A stretch of 7,163 bases of DNA, taken from NCBI GenBank assembly GCA_028822885.1, contig JAPKCP010000172.1, positions 1-7,163 of the forward strand, in the 5' to 3' direction. Position numbers and translations under genes: made by a program. Positions 1 to 6,028 of the stretch are shown here, one piece after another; the first letter of the stretch is position 1; every line of letters begins with the position of its first letter. Source of the stretch: Yoonia sp. Its GTDB lineage: Bacteria; Pseudomonadota; Alphaproteobacteria; Rhodobacterales; Rhodobacteraceae. The notes beneath the pieces are model-generated. The model made no database searches and was not told the origin of the DNA. It saw only the letters and a program-made list of their open reading frames with translations.

Positions 1-952
1 CAAACGGGGCCTCGTGGCAGCGCACCTCTAAGACGCCGCGCGAGCCTGATCCGCCAGCTTCTGCGTAGCCGAACCCCGGATCGAAGAAGCCTGCGTAATG
101 CACGCGAAATTCACCAACCATCGCGATGTAGGGGGCCATCTCAGCGGCGGCCATGGGCGGGATCGCGATGGCTTCGCGGCTGACAAGAATGTAGAATGCA
201 CCGGGGTCGAGGATGATCCAGCCTTTGTCGGTGCGCACTTCTTCCCAGTATTCAGCCGGATCGTAGTAGCCAAGTTTACCAAGGTCGATGACGCCCGTGT
301 GTGGTTTGGCGCGGTAGCCGACAAGATCGGTGTCTTGTGGTTTCAGATCAACTGAAAAGCCAAGGCCGTCTGAGATAATGGCATCGCCAGACACGATAGG
401 TGTGGTTTCATGTAGGGTTTGCAGCTCTGCATCTGACATGACCGTCTTACCATTGCGGAATATAATCTGGTTCAGCATTTGGCCGGTCTGGGCGACGACC
501 GAAAACGACCTTGGACAAATTTCAACAAACAGGGGGCCGGTATAGCCGTCTGGCACGCGGTCAAACTCGAACCCATAATCAGTAATCACACGGGTCAGCA
601 GGTCAAGTCGGCCAATCGAAGATTTGGCAGAGGCAGCAGCCGTCATCCCAGTGGGTAAAGACAAGGATTCGATCAACGGAACCACGTAGACGCAGCCTTT
701 TTCAAGCACAGCGCCGTGTGTAAGGTCGATCTCGTGCATCTGAAACTGCTGCAACCGATCCGTGACGGTGCGGTGACGCCCGGCAAGGAACGATGCACGC
801 ACACGGTATGCGCGGGTGCCAAGCCGCAGATCTAAAGAAGCAGGCTGAATTTGGCCATCTCCCACTGTCTCTGACGCAGAAATTTGACCGGCGTCCAACA
901 TTGCCCGAATCTGGTGGTCTGCAAGAACACCCGGTTGTGCGGTGGTTGTCAT
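1..952 (-). CDS. dcd: 2'-deoxycytidine 5'-triphosphate deaminase, long two-domain form (3' end off window)
   Basis: Deaminates dCTP to dUTP in the cytosol, feeding dUMP and hence dTMP synthesis. I translated 317 codons from the ATG at 952; the stop lies beyond the left edge. Two dUTPase-like halves are visible. The first has PASLDLRLG near residues 37-45, the nucleotide-binding stretch SAKSSIGRLD near 108-117 and PLFVEICPRSF near 140-150, where E144 matches the catalytic Glu of E. coli Dcd. The second half ends with FFDPGFGY near 288-295 and GVLEVRCHEAPF near 306-317, with a second Glu at 309 in the equivalent place. Single-domain Dcd is about 190 residues, so this is the long form known from alphaproteobacteria (about 360 residues, from memory). 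A purine-rich Shine-Dalgarno (GGAG, 962-965) lies 9 bases upstream of the ATG. The gene follows tRNA-Pro and its terminator. Confidence 0.9.
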   Translation of the reverse strand, partial: MTTTAQPGVLADHQIRAMLDAGQISASETVGDGQIQPASLDLRLGTRAYRVRASFLAGRHRTVTDRLQQFQMHEIDLTHGAVLEKGCVYVVPLIESLSLPTGMTAAASAKSSIGRLDLLTRVITDYGFEFDRVPDGYTGPLFVEICPRSFSVVAQTGQMLNQIIFRNGKTVMSDAELQTLHETTPIVSGDAIISDGLGFSVDLKPQDTDLVGYRAKPHTGVIDLGKLGYYDPAEYWEEVRTDKGWIILDPGAFYILVSREAIAIPPMAAAEMAPYIAMVGEFRVHYAGFFDPGFGYAEAGGSGSRGVLEVRCHEAPF

Positions 953-984
953 GGCGCATCTCTCCCTAGGTGCTGCGAGTTAGC

Positions 985-1016
985 AAAACGCCCGCCACGC
1001 AAAAGCGGGACGGGCG
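985..1016 (-). terminator. Intrinsic terminator downstream of tRNA-Pro
   Basis: On the minus strand, 1016-1005 and 1000-989 form a 12-position GC-rich stem. It has eleven pairs, one of them G-T, and a single C-T mismatch. The loop is TTTT (1004-1001). A run of four T (988-985) follows at once. It starts 9 bases past the tRNA CCA end and is correctly placed to end the tRNA transcript. It leaves only 32 bases before the dcd start codon. The stem is strong; the T-run is short, so efficiency is uncertain. Confidence 0.75.
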
Positions 1017-1025
1017 GTTATGATT

Positions 1026-1102
1026 TGGTCGGGCTAGCAGGACTCGAACCTGCGACCTTCCGTCCCCCAGACGGACGCGCTACCAGACTGCGCTATAGCC
1101 CG
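1026..1102 (-). tRNA. tRNA-Pro, anticodon GGG
   Basis: Reading the minus strand from 1102 gives a 77-base cloverleaf. The acceptor stem CGGGCTA/TAGCCCG is perfect over 7 pairs. The D stem is GCGC/GCGC. The anticodon stem TCCGT/ACGGA closes the 7-base loop CTGGGGG, so the anticodon is GGG (proline, reading CCC and CCU). The T arm is GCAGG-TTCGAAT-CCTGC. The discriminator is A at 1029, and CCA is encoded at 1028-1026. It lies 56 bases past the stop of the MerR-like gene, with no clear terminator between them, and is followed by a hairpin terminator. I see no integrase or att-like duplication near its 3' end. Confidence 0.97.
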
Positions 1103-1158
1103 ACTGAGGCTGTGTTTATCGCAAATCATGCGCGGGGCAAGACCGAATGCGTCTTTGA

Positions 1159-1929
1159 TTACCAAGGATGTCGCATCTCATCACGCAGCGCGATTAAGCG
1201 GGTCAGCAGGGGCGCAATTTCAGCGGCATTCTGTTTGACGCGCTCTGGCTTGGCGTGGACCGCAGCAACCAAGCAACGTGCTGGCATATCAGCGCGCGGG
1301 AGTGGGTTCGCAGGAAGAGTCTGCTTTGGTTTCAAGAACGGTGATGATGCCGCGATAGCATCAGACTTGGCCAGTGCGGATTCGTCACTGACCGGGTGAA
1401 CGTCGCCTGACTTGGTTTCGCGTGCTTTGTCGACATCAATTTCGATGGTTGGCTTTGCGCTGATAATCTTAAGGCGTGGTTTGAACGCAGTGTTTTTCTC
1501 AGCGACCTCAGTCACTTCGTTTTCAATGTCCTCGCTCGCGTCAAACAATCCCGACTGCGTTGCTTCTTCTGCCTGCATCATATCTGAAGCTGCGCGCGAG
1601 GCGTTGGCGGGCTCAGATTCTTCAGATGTTGGTGCTATCGTTTGTTCAGCCGAATCGAGTCCTTCACCGATGCTAACAACATGCTTCACACCCTTTTCAC
1701 GCAGCAATTTTTGAGCACCCTTAATTGTCATGCCTTGATCATGTAGCAGGAATTGTATGCCCGCGAGCAGTGACAAATCATCTGGGCGATAATACCGCCG
1801 CCCACCTGCACGTTTCACAGGTTTTATCTGACTGAACTTGCTTTCCCAAAACCGCAACACATGGGCAGAGGTATTCAACACATCTGAGACTTCCGAAATA
1901 GTTCGGAATGCTTCGCGTGATTTGGCCAT
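1159..1929 (-). CDS. MerR-family transcriptional regulator of the plsX-fabH-ihfA cluster
   Basis: A 256-residue protein with an N-terminal MerR-type winged helix-turn-helix. ISEVSDVLNTSAHVLRFWES (11-30) is the recognition HTH, and the wing follows with GGRRYYRPDD (42-51). The helix IQFLLHDQGMTIKGAQKLL (58-76) completes the domain. Residues about 90-150 are a Ser/Glu/Ala-rich, acidic and probably disordered linker, and the last ~50 residues look helical. The only cysteine is C219, so there is no Cys metal site as in MerR, CueR or ZntR, and no known drug-binding domain is apparent. A MerR-type gene at the end of plsX-fabH-ihfA is a recurring arrangement in Rhodobacterales, but I know of no defined target. 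It starts 35 bases after ihfA, with AAGG (1938-1941) 8 bases before the ATG. It is probably cotranscribed with ihfA. Confidence 0.88.
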   Translation of the reverse strand: MAKSREAFRTISEVSDVLNTSAHVLRFWESKFSQIKPVKRAGGRRYYRPDDLSLLAGIQFLLHDQGMTIKGAQKLLREKGVKHVVSIGEGLDSAEQTIAPTSEESEPANASRAASDMMQAEEATQSGLFDASEDIENEVTEVAEKNTAFKPRLKIISAKPTIEIDVDKARETKSGDVHPVSDESALAKSDAIAASSPFLKPKQTLPANPLPRADMPARCLVAAVHAKPERVKQNAAEIAPLLTRLIALRDEMRHPW

Positions 1930-1964
1930 AACAGCAGCCTTACTTTCAGGAGTGTGGACCGAAC

Positions 1965-2267
1965 TTAGCTTTTGTTACCAGTAGCAACGCGGTCTTTCAT
2001 CAAATGAGACGGACGGAATGTCAAAACACGGCGGGGGTGAATAGGGACTTCTTCGCCAGTTTTTGGGTTACGACCAATACGGGCAGCTTTGTCGCGAATA
2101 GAGAATGTTCCGAAGGAAGAAATCTTTACAGACTGACCAGAAACCAGTGCGTCAGAAACGTGTGTTAGCACACTTTCAACCAAATCAGCGCTATCGTTGC
2201 GGGACAAACCCACTTCGCTATGCACAGCGTCGGCAAGATCCATGCGCGTTAAAGTCTTATCAGCCAT
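1965..2267 (-). CDS. ihfA: Integration host factor subunit alpha
   Basis: A 100-residue HU/IHF-family protein. IHF alpha pairs with IHF beta (not in this window) and bends DNA sharply at specific sites, acting in transcription, replication and recombination. Visible marks are the N-terminal start TLTRMDLADAV (5-15), the helical dimerisation half, the hinge stretch VKISSFGTFSIRDKAARIGR (47-66) and the DNA-arm motif GRNPKTGEEV with the intercalating proline region (65-74). HPRRVLTFRPS follows (77-87). The GRNPKTGEEVPI arm and the length fit the alpha subunit rather than HU or IHF beta. A GGGGGA Shine-Dalgarno (2275-2280) lies 7 bases before the ATG. The 96-base gap after fabH holds a good promoter, so ihfA and the MerR-like gene can probably be expressed apart from the lipid genes. 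Confidence 0.95.
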   Translation of the reverse strand: MADKTLTRMDLADAVHSEVGLSRNDSADLVESVLTHVSDALVSGQSVKISSFGTFSIRDKAARIGRNPKTGEEVPIHPRRVLTFRPSHLMKDRVATGNKS

Positions 2268-2280
2268 AATTGTATCCCCC

Positions 2281-2327
2281 AGTCAATTACCGAACGATAA
2301 GCCCGTTCCAATTTAAGAGTCAATAAC
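2281..2327 (-). repeat. Short direct repeat bracketing the ihfA promoter core
   Basis: The minus-strand 10-mers GTTATTGACT (2327-2318) and GTAATTGACT (2290-2281) differ at one base. They are 37 bases apart start to start, about three and a half helical turns. The upstream copy contains the -35 box and the downstream copy covers the likely transcription start. They could be operator half-sites or chance similarity in an AT-richer gap. Neither fits the IHF consensus well. Confidence 0.35.
2294..2323 (-). promoter_or_regulatory. Probable sigma-70 type promoter for ihfA
   Basis: On the minus strand, TTGACT (2323-2318) matches the -35 consensus at five of six bases. After an 18-base spacer comes TATCGT (2299-2294), which matches the -10 at four of six. 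Transcription would begin near 2287, giving a leader of about 20 bases that contains the ihfA Shine-Dalgarno. It sits in the largest gap inside the rpmF-to-merR cluster. A second TTGACT lies at 2286-2281, inside a repeated 10-mer. Confidence 0.5.
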
Positions 2328-2363
2328 TTCGACGCCTAGCATACTGTTTGCGCGGGACTTTTC

Positions 2364-3335
2364 CTACCAGCGCAGAACAACAGCGCCCCAAGCCAATCCA
2401 CCGCCAATCGCTTCTGACACGATCAAGTCGCCTTGTTTGATCTGGCCGCTTTCAACGCCGACAGACAATGCTAACGGGATCGATGCTGCAGAGGTGTTGC
2501 CGTGATCTTGAACCGTGACAATCACCCGGTCCATGCTTACCCCAAGCTTTTTGGCCGTTGACGTAATGATCCGAATGTTGGCTTGATGGGGTACAACCCA
2601 GTCGACATCATCCGCACCAAGGTGAACTTTTTCAAGTGCCGTATCAGCTGTTTGTGCAAGTTTTTCAACGGCATGGCGAAATACTTCTTTGCCCTGCATT
2701 CTGAGGACACCCGTATTTTGGGTGGACACGCCCCCATCAACGTAAAGTAAATCTTTATATCGACCATCCGAATTTAGGTCTGTCGCGAGGATGCCGCGAT
2801 CAGCATTTGTGCCATCGCCATCAACGCCTTCAAGGATCACCGCACCGGCACCATCGCCAAATAAAACGCAAGTCGATCGGTCACTCCAATCCATGATTCG
2901 GCTGAAGGTTTCTGCGCCAATCACCAAAACTCGATTGGCTTGACCCGATAAAATTAAAGCGTTTGCGTTTGCGAGCGCAAATATAAAGCCCGCGCACACC
3001 GCTTGGATATCGAATGCGAATCCCTTGGTGTTGCCAATTTTGTGTTGGACCATTGTCGCCGCTGACGGGAACGTGTGGTCGGATGTGGATGTGGCCACTA
3101 TGATCGCATCAATATCGTTCGGGCCGAGACCCGCCATCGACAGCGCATTTTTAGCAGCTTCGGCCGCCAAATCCGATGTCCCTTGGTCAGGGGCAGCAAA
3201 ATGGCGGCGTTCGATCCCTGAACGTGACTTGATCCACTGATCTGTGGTCTCAAGTGTTTTTTCAAATTCGGAATTAGGAACGATCCGTTTAGGCAGGTAG
3301 TGACCAACCCCCCGAACAACTGCACGTCGTGTCAT
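2364..3335 (-). CDS. fabH: Beta-ketoacyl-ACP synthase III
   Basis: A 323-residue thiolase-fold enzyme that condenses an acyl-CoA (usually acetyl-CoA) with malonyl-ACP to start type II fatty acid synthesis. The catalytic triad is complete: Cys114 in AVCAGF, His250 in VPHQAN and Asn280 in HGNTSAAS. Further marks are the N-terminal GVGHYLPKRIVPN (9-21), SGIERRHFA (39-47), the FGDGAGAVIL stretch (159-168) and the C-terminal EAIGGGLAWGA (308-318). The length is normal for the family. It begins 34 bases after plsX with only a weak purine-rich ribosome site, which is compatible with translation following plsX in one operon. Acyl-CoA chain preference cannot be read from the sequence. Confidence 0.97.
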   Translation of the reverse strand: MTRRAVVRGVGHYLPKRIVPNSEFEKTLETTDQWIKSRSGIERRHFAAPDQGTSDLAAEAAKNALSMAGLGPNDIDAIIVATSTSDHTFPSAATMVQHKIGNTKGFAFDIQAVCAGFIFALANANALILSGQANRVLVIGAETFSRIMDWSDRSTCVLFGDGAGAVILEGVDGDGTNADRGILATDLNSDGRYKDLLYVDGGVSTQNTGVLRMQGKEVFRHAVEKLAQTADTALEKVHLGADDVDWVVPHQANIRIITSTAKKLGVSMDRVIVTVQDHGNTSAASIPLALSVGVESGQIKQGDLIVSEAIGGGLAWGAVVLRW

Positions 3336-3369
3336 TATATTGCCTGCCGCCCGTTAGGACCAACGCGTC

Positions 3370-4473
3370 TCATGACTTTGCGTCAGTTTCATCTCGTGTA
3401 TCTTGGGCTAGGCTGACCGCAGAGGCAACCCGCGCGGCGAGTTTGTCTGAGAAGCCTGACTGTGCAAGCCGATATGCCAGTGAGATCGCAGCCGCGACCC
3501 CGGTTGGATCAGCTGAGCCATGGCTCTTGATCACGGTATGATTGAGACCAAGGAAAACGCCCCCGTTTACGCCACGTGGATCGACCTTTTTGCGCAACCG
3601 CTTCAGCGCGCCTTGGGCCAGAATTGCGCCCAACATCGACAAAGGATTCGCTTTGAGGTTCGTGCGCAGCAGGCCTGCAATTAAGTTGGCTGTGCCTTCG
3701 CCTGTTTTCAGGGCTACGTTGCCCGTGAAACCGTCCGTAACGATCACATCAACGCGGTCAGAGGGCAGGTCGCCGCCTTCAACAAAGCCAATATATTCAA
3801 AATCACCCGCATCGGCTGCACCCGCAATGAGCTCATGCGCGACTTTCAGTTCTGCCCGGCCTTTGTGCTTTTCAACACCAACATTCAGCAAACCAACGCG
3901 TGGGCGTGTAATATCAAGACCATTGCGGGCGTAAGATGCACCCATCATGGCATATGCGAGAAGGTCATCTTGATCAGCGCGGATGTCAGCACCGGCATCC
4001 AGCATGACGTTAAAGCCTGAAGGGTTATGGGATGGCCAAAGACAGGCAATTGCCGGGCGATTCACGCCTTCAGCCTTGCGCAGCCGCAACATGGACATAG
4101 CCATCAGGCCACCTGTGTTACCACAACTGACACAGACCTGTGCCTGACCAGACCGGACAGCTTCTATTGCGGACCACATCGACGTCTTCTTACCGTTTCG
4201 CACAACGCTACTTGGCTTATCCGACATCTTAACAACCTCAGACGCATCATGAATTGTTACGCTGTTCGTGAGGTTTTTAGCCGTCAGGAGGGGTGATAAT
4301 TCGGTCTCTGGCCCGTGCAGAATAACTTTGGCATCAGGACACTTGCCCAAAAACAAAGCAAGGCCCGCAACAACAGTTGCAGGCCCATTATCGCCACCCA
4401 TAGCGTCTACAGAAAGCACGGTCTCAGTTGCGATAGCCTCGGTCGGAGCTGTGTCCGTTACGGCGATAGTCAT
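3370..4473 (-). CDS. plsX: Phosphate acyltransferase (acyl-ACP:phosphate transacylase)
   Basis: A 367-residue peripheral membrane enzyme that moves the acyl chain from acyl-ACP to phosphate. The acyl-phosphate product is used by PlsY to make lysophosphatidic acid. The family signature VDAMGGDNGP is at 22-31. Other typical PlsX stretches are KTSMWSAIEAV, VSCGNTGGLMA, VTDGFTGNVALKT, and NHTVIKSHGSAD near the C-terminus. I chose the ATG at 4473. The frame stays open upstream to an ATG at 4572, but that would overlap rpmF by about 70 bases and add 33 residues absent from PlsX proteins. AGGGG (4486-4490) stands 12 bases before the chosen start. The gene is 28 bases after rpmF and 34 before fabH, matching the conserved rpmF-plsX-fabH operon. 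Confidence 0.97.
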   Translation of the reverse strand: MTIAVTDTAPTEAIATETVLSVDAMGGDNGPATVVAGLALFLGKCPDAKVILHGPETELSPLLTAKNLTNSVTIHDASEVVKMSDKPSSVVRNGKKTSMWSAIEAVRSGQAQVCVSCGNTGGLMAMSMLRLRKAEGVNRPAIACLWPSHNPSGFNVMLDAGADIRADQDDLLAYAMMGASYARNGLDITRPRVGLLNVGVEKHKGRAELKVAHELIAGAADAGDFEYIGFVEGGDLPSDRVDVIVTDGFTGNVALKTGEGTANLIAGLLRTNLKANPLSMLGAILAQGALKRLRKKVDPRGVNGGVFLGLNHTVIKSHGSADPTGVAAAISLAYRLAQSGFSDKLAARVASAVSLAQDTRDETDAKS

Positions 4474-4501
4474 TGTACTGAGATGCCCCTGCCTGGGTAA
4501 A

Positions 4502-4708
4502 TTATGCTGCGTCTTCGTCCAGATCAACTTCTGCAACTTGTGCAATAACTTCGCGTTTTGCGTACTGACCACAAGATGGGCAAACGTGGTGTGGGCGCTT
4601 TAGCTCACCACAGTTGTCACATTCGTTTGGGTTTGCTGCAACAAGTGAGTCGTGTGACCGACGGTTGTTGCGGCGGGATTTGGAAACTTTATTCTGCTGG
4701 ACGGCCAT
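4502..4708 (-). CDS. rpmF: Large-subunit ribosomal protein bL32
   Basis: A 68-residue protein of the large ribosomal subunit. It opens with AVQQNKVSKSRRNNRRSHD, the usual basic L32 start that threads into rRNA. A zinc ribbon follows with CxxC pairs at C30/C33 and C43/C46, so this is the zinc-binding (C+) form. The C-terminus ends in an acidic tail, DLDEDAA, a little longer than in E. coli L32. AGGG (4715-4718) lies 6 bases before the ATG. It is the first gene of the tight rpmF-plsX-fabH run and links ribosome supply with lipid synthesis. Confidence 0.97.
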   Translation of the reverse strand: MAVQQNKVSKSRRNNRRSHDSLVAANPNECDNCGELKRPHHVCPSCGQYAKREVIAQVAEVDLDEDAA

Positions 4709-4813
4709 AGTTAACCCTATATTTTATTGGGCTCACGGCCCGTAAGTGTCTATCTTTCGGGGGTCGTACGCCATTAAGGCAGCCCTGTCGAGACGCGATA
4801 TTCAAGAGGGCGA

Positions 4814-4841
4814 AACATACTGCGATTCTTTCACGGTGCAA
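4814..4841 (-). promoter_or_regulatory. Possible promoter for rpmF-plsX-fabH in the DUF177-rpmF gap
   Basis: On the minus strand, TTGCAC (4841-4836) and TATGTT (4819-4814) are spaced by 16 bases. The -35 has the TTG core and the -10 matches at four of six positions. Transcription would start near 4807, giving a leader of about 100 bases before rpmF. The 185-base gap to DUF177 is unusually wide for this operon, so a separate start is plausible. I see no convincing intrinsic terminator after DUF177, so read-through is also possible. Confidence 0.3.
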
Positions 4842-4893
4842 GAGCTTTGTTCACAGGTTTTCTGGGGTTTTCCTATTTTAAGCATCACCAGAT

Positions 4894-5451
4894 TTAATCG
4901 CCTTTAGCCTCTAACGCGGCTTTTAAGTCACCAAGGCCGGCAAACGGCTTTGCATCTTCGTCCGACATTGGGGTAGCGCCATCTTGGGCATAGATCGCCT
5001 CACCGAGTTCGGCATCCGCTGCGCGTGGGAACGCGGGAAGGGCTAGCGACAGCGCTTCTGACAGCAACACATCAAGATCAAGGACAGCAGGAATGGACTC
5101 TACTGTATCATCCTCGGGCATTTGCGCCTCAGCACCCCCGGGATATTCAAAATTAGCGAGGTATGTACGGGTTAAAGGCTCATCAATACGGGTCACAACG
5201 GGTTCAAGCGTGACAACACAGTCCTGCACGACCGTCGCCCCGAGCGTGGCCGTCAAGTGCCAATCACGTCCGCCCTGGGGTGCAATGGTTCCATCGAATC
5301 GAAGCTTGCGAATGTCGCGAATACCGAGTGCCGCGGCCATGGCCTTGCGGGCCTCGGCGTCTGGGGACAAAGTAAAAGTTGTGTCTTTTCGGGTCGCCAA
5401 ATCGGCCATACGAAACTGTGTCGGCGCTTTATCGGCCACGGGCGTATCCAT
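4894..5451 (-). CDS. DUF177 (YceD-family) protein
   Basis: A 185-residue soluble protein of the DUF177/YceD family, encoded next to rpmF across many bacteria and in plants linked to 23S rRNA accumulation. Its molecular role here is not established. Visible family marks are the conserved Cys78 in VVQDCVVTLEPV (74-85), the acidic segment MPEDD (111-115), the helix LDLDVLLSEALSLALPAFPR (124-143) and the C-terminal KPFAGLGDLKAAL (168-180). I chose the ATG at 5451. The frame is open to 5565, but that extension runs over the start of divergent bamE and would add a hydrophobic leader unlike the family. An internal Met at 5409 is possible but would remove a typical N-terminal stretch. There is no clear Shine-Dalgarno, so the start is less certain than the family call. 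Confidence 0.87.
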   Translation of the reverse strand: MDTPVADKAPTQFRMADLATRKDTTFTLSPDAEARKAMAAALGIRDIRKLRFDGTIAPQGGRDWHLTATLGATVVQDCVVTLEPVVTRIDEPLTRTYLANFEYPGGAEAQMPEDDTVESIPAVLDLDVLLSEALSLALPAFPRAADAELGEAIYAQDGATPMSDEDAKPFAGLGDLKAALEAKGD

Positions 5452-5510
5452 TCTTGAACAAGGAGGGGTGCATGTTGTAGGTGGGATAAAAGCCAAGAGC
5501 ACCCAAAGCA

Positions 5511-5515
5511 AGAGG
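5511..5515 (+). promoter_or_regulatory. Ribosome binding site supporting the upstream bamE start
   Basis: AGAGG ends 6 bases before the ATG at 5522. The alternative in-frame ATG at 5555 has only a weak GGTG-like stretch in front of it. This favours 5522. Confidence 0.5.
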
Positions 5516-5521
5516 TCAGTC

Positions 5522-6010
5522 ATGAGCAGGAACCATAGCACACCCGGTGCCCTTATGCGCCGCATATCCTTAGTCTTGGGCCTCGGACTTGCAGTCGCGT
5601 GTTCGCCGATTACCCGAAACCACGGGTTTGTGCCGCTTCCAGAAGACCTAACGCAGCTGACACTTGGCGTTGATACGCGCGAATCGGTGCTTGCGCTGGT
5701 GGGCCCCGCGACATCTGGTGGTGTCCTCGGGGATAGTACGCTTTATTATGTTGCCAGCAAATTTGAGCATTTTGGGCCGTTTGAACCAACCGAAGTTGAT
5801 CGTCAGGTCGTGGCAATTAGTTTTGGTGGTTCAGGGACTTTGACGAATGTCGAACGCTTTACCCTGCAAGATGGGCGGACAGTCGCTTTGTCACGTCGCG
5901 TCACCGAGGACGGCATCGATGATCTGACATTCATCAACCAGCTGCTTGGGACGATTGGGCAGATTGATGCAGGCCAGTTCTTGGGTGGACCGCTTGGGGA
6001 CAACAGTTAA
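5522..6010 (+). CDS. bamE: Outer membrane protein assembly factor BamE (SmpA/OmlA family lipoprotein)
   Basis: A 162-residue lipoprotein subunit of the BAM complex, which inserts beta-barrel proteins into the outer membrane from the periplasmic side. A basic n-region (MRR) leads to a hydrophobic stretch and the lipobox LAVAC, with lipidated Cys27. The mature part has RNHGFVP, then the BamE pattern GVDTRESVLALVGPAT, then YYVASKFEHFG, and the strand pair FGGSGTLTNVERFTLQDGR followed by VALSRRVTEDG. This layout matches roseobacter BamE proteins. I chose the ATG at 5522 because of its ribosome site. Starting at 5555 would shorten the signal peptide by 11 residues (lipidated Cys16) and is also workable. 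The gene is divergent from DUF177, with 70 bases between starts, and its stop lies 18 bases from the msrB stop. Confidence 0.92.
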   Translation: MSRNHSTPGALMRRISLVLGLGLAVACSPITRNHGFVPLPEDLTQLTLGVDTRESVLALVGPATSGGVLGDSTLYYVASKFEHFGPFEPTEVDRQVVAISFGGSGTLTNVERFTLQDGRTVALSRRVTEDGIDDLTFINQLLGTIGQIDAGQFLGGPLGDNS

Positions 6011-6022
6011 ACGCCGTCCCCA
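5995..6022. terminator. Possible shared hairpin between convergent bamE and msrB
   Basis: TGGGGAC (5995-6001) pairs with GTCCCCA (6016-6022) over 7 bases around a 14-base loop that contains the bamE stop codon. It fills the 18-base gap between the two convergent genes. There is no T-run on either side, so it is not a classical intrinsic terminator, but it could act in both directions or protect 3' ends. No other terminator is visible here. Confidence 0.35.
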
Positions 6023-6028
6023 CGTGCC

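Noticed and set aside
702..959. An 85-codon minus-strand open frame at the start of dcd.
   Set aside because: It overlaps the dcd reading frame, which carries clear family motifs.
1026..1102. tRNA-Pro as an integration site for a mobile element.
   Set aside because: There is no duplicated tRNA 3' end, integrase or foreign-looking DNA beside it. The flanking genes are core genes.
884..1399. A 171-codon plus-strand open frame crossing the tRNA and part of the MerR-like gene.
   Set aside because: It reads antisense through a tRNA and a terminator and has no recognisable protein character.
4474..4572. A 33-residue N-terminal extension of PlsX.
   Set aside because: It overlaps rpmF in another frame and lacks PlsX similarity. 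The ATG at 4473 fits the family.
5452..5521. Divergent promoters between DUF177 and bamE.
   Set aside because: Pairs such as minus-strand TTGCTT with TATCCC at 17 bases can be found, but they match too poorly to list as features.
5452..5565. A 38-residue N-terminal extension of DUF177 with a hydrophobic, membrane-like stretch.
   Set aside because: It is antisense to the bamE start and signal peptide and is not found in DUF177 proteins. The hydrophobicity probably reflects complementarity to the other gene.
5093..6010. A 305-codon plus-strand open frame running through the DUF177 region into bamE.
   Set aside because: Only the part from 5522 encodes a recognisable protein. The upstream part is antisense to DUF177, has no family resemblance, and would bury the BamE signal peptide and lipobox in mid-protein.
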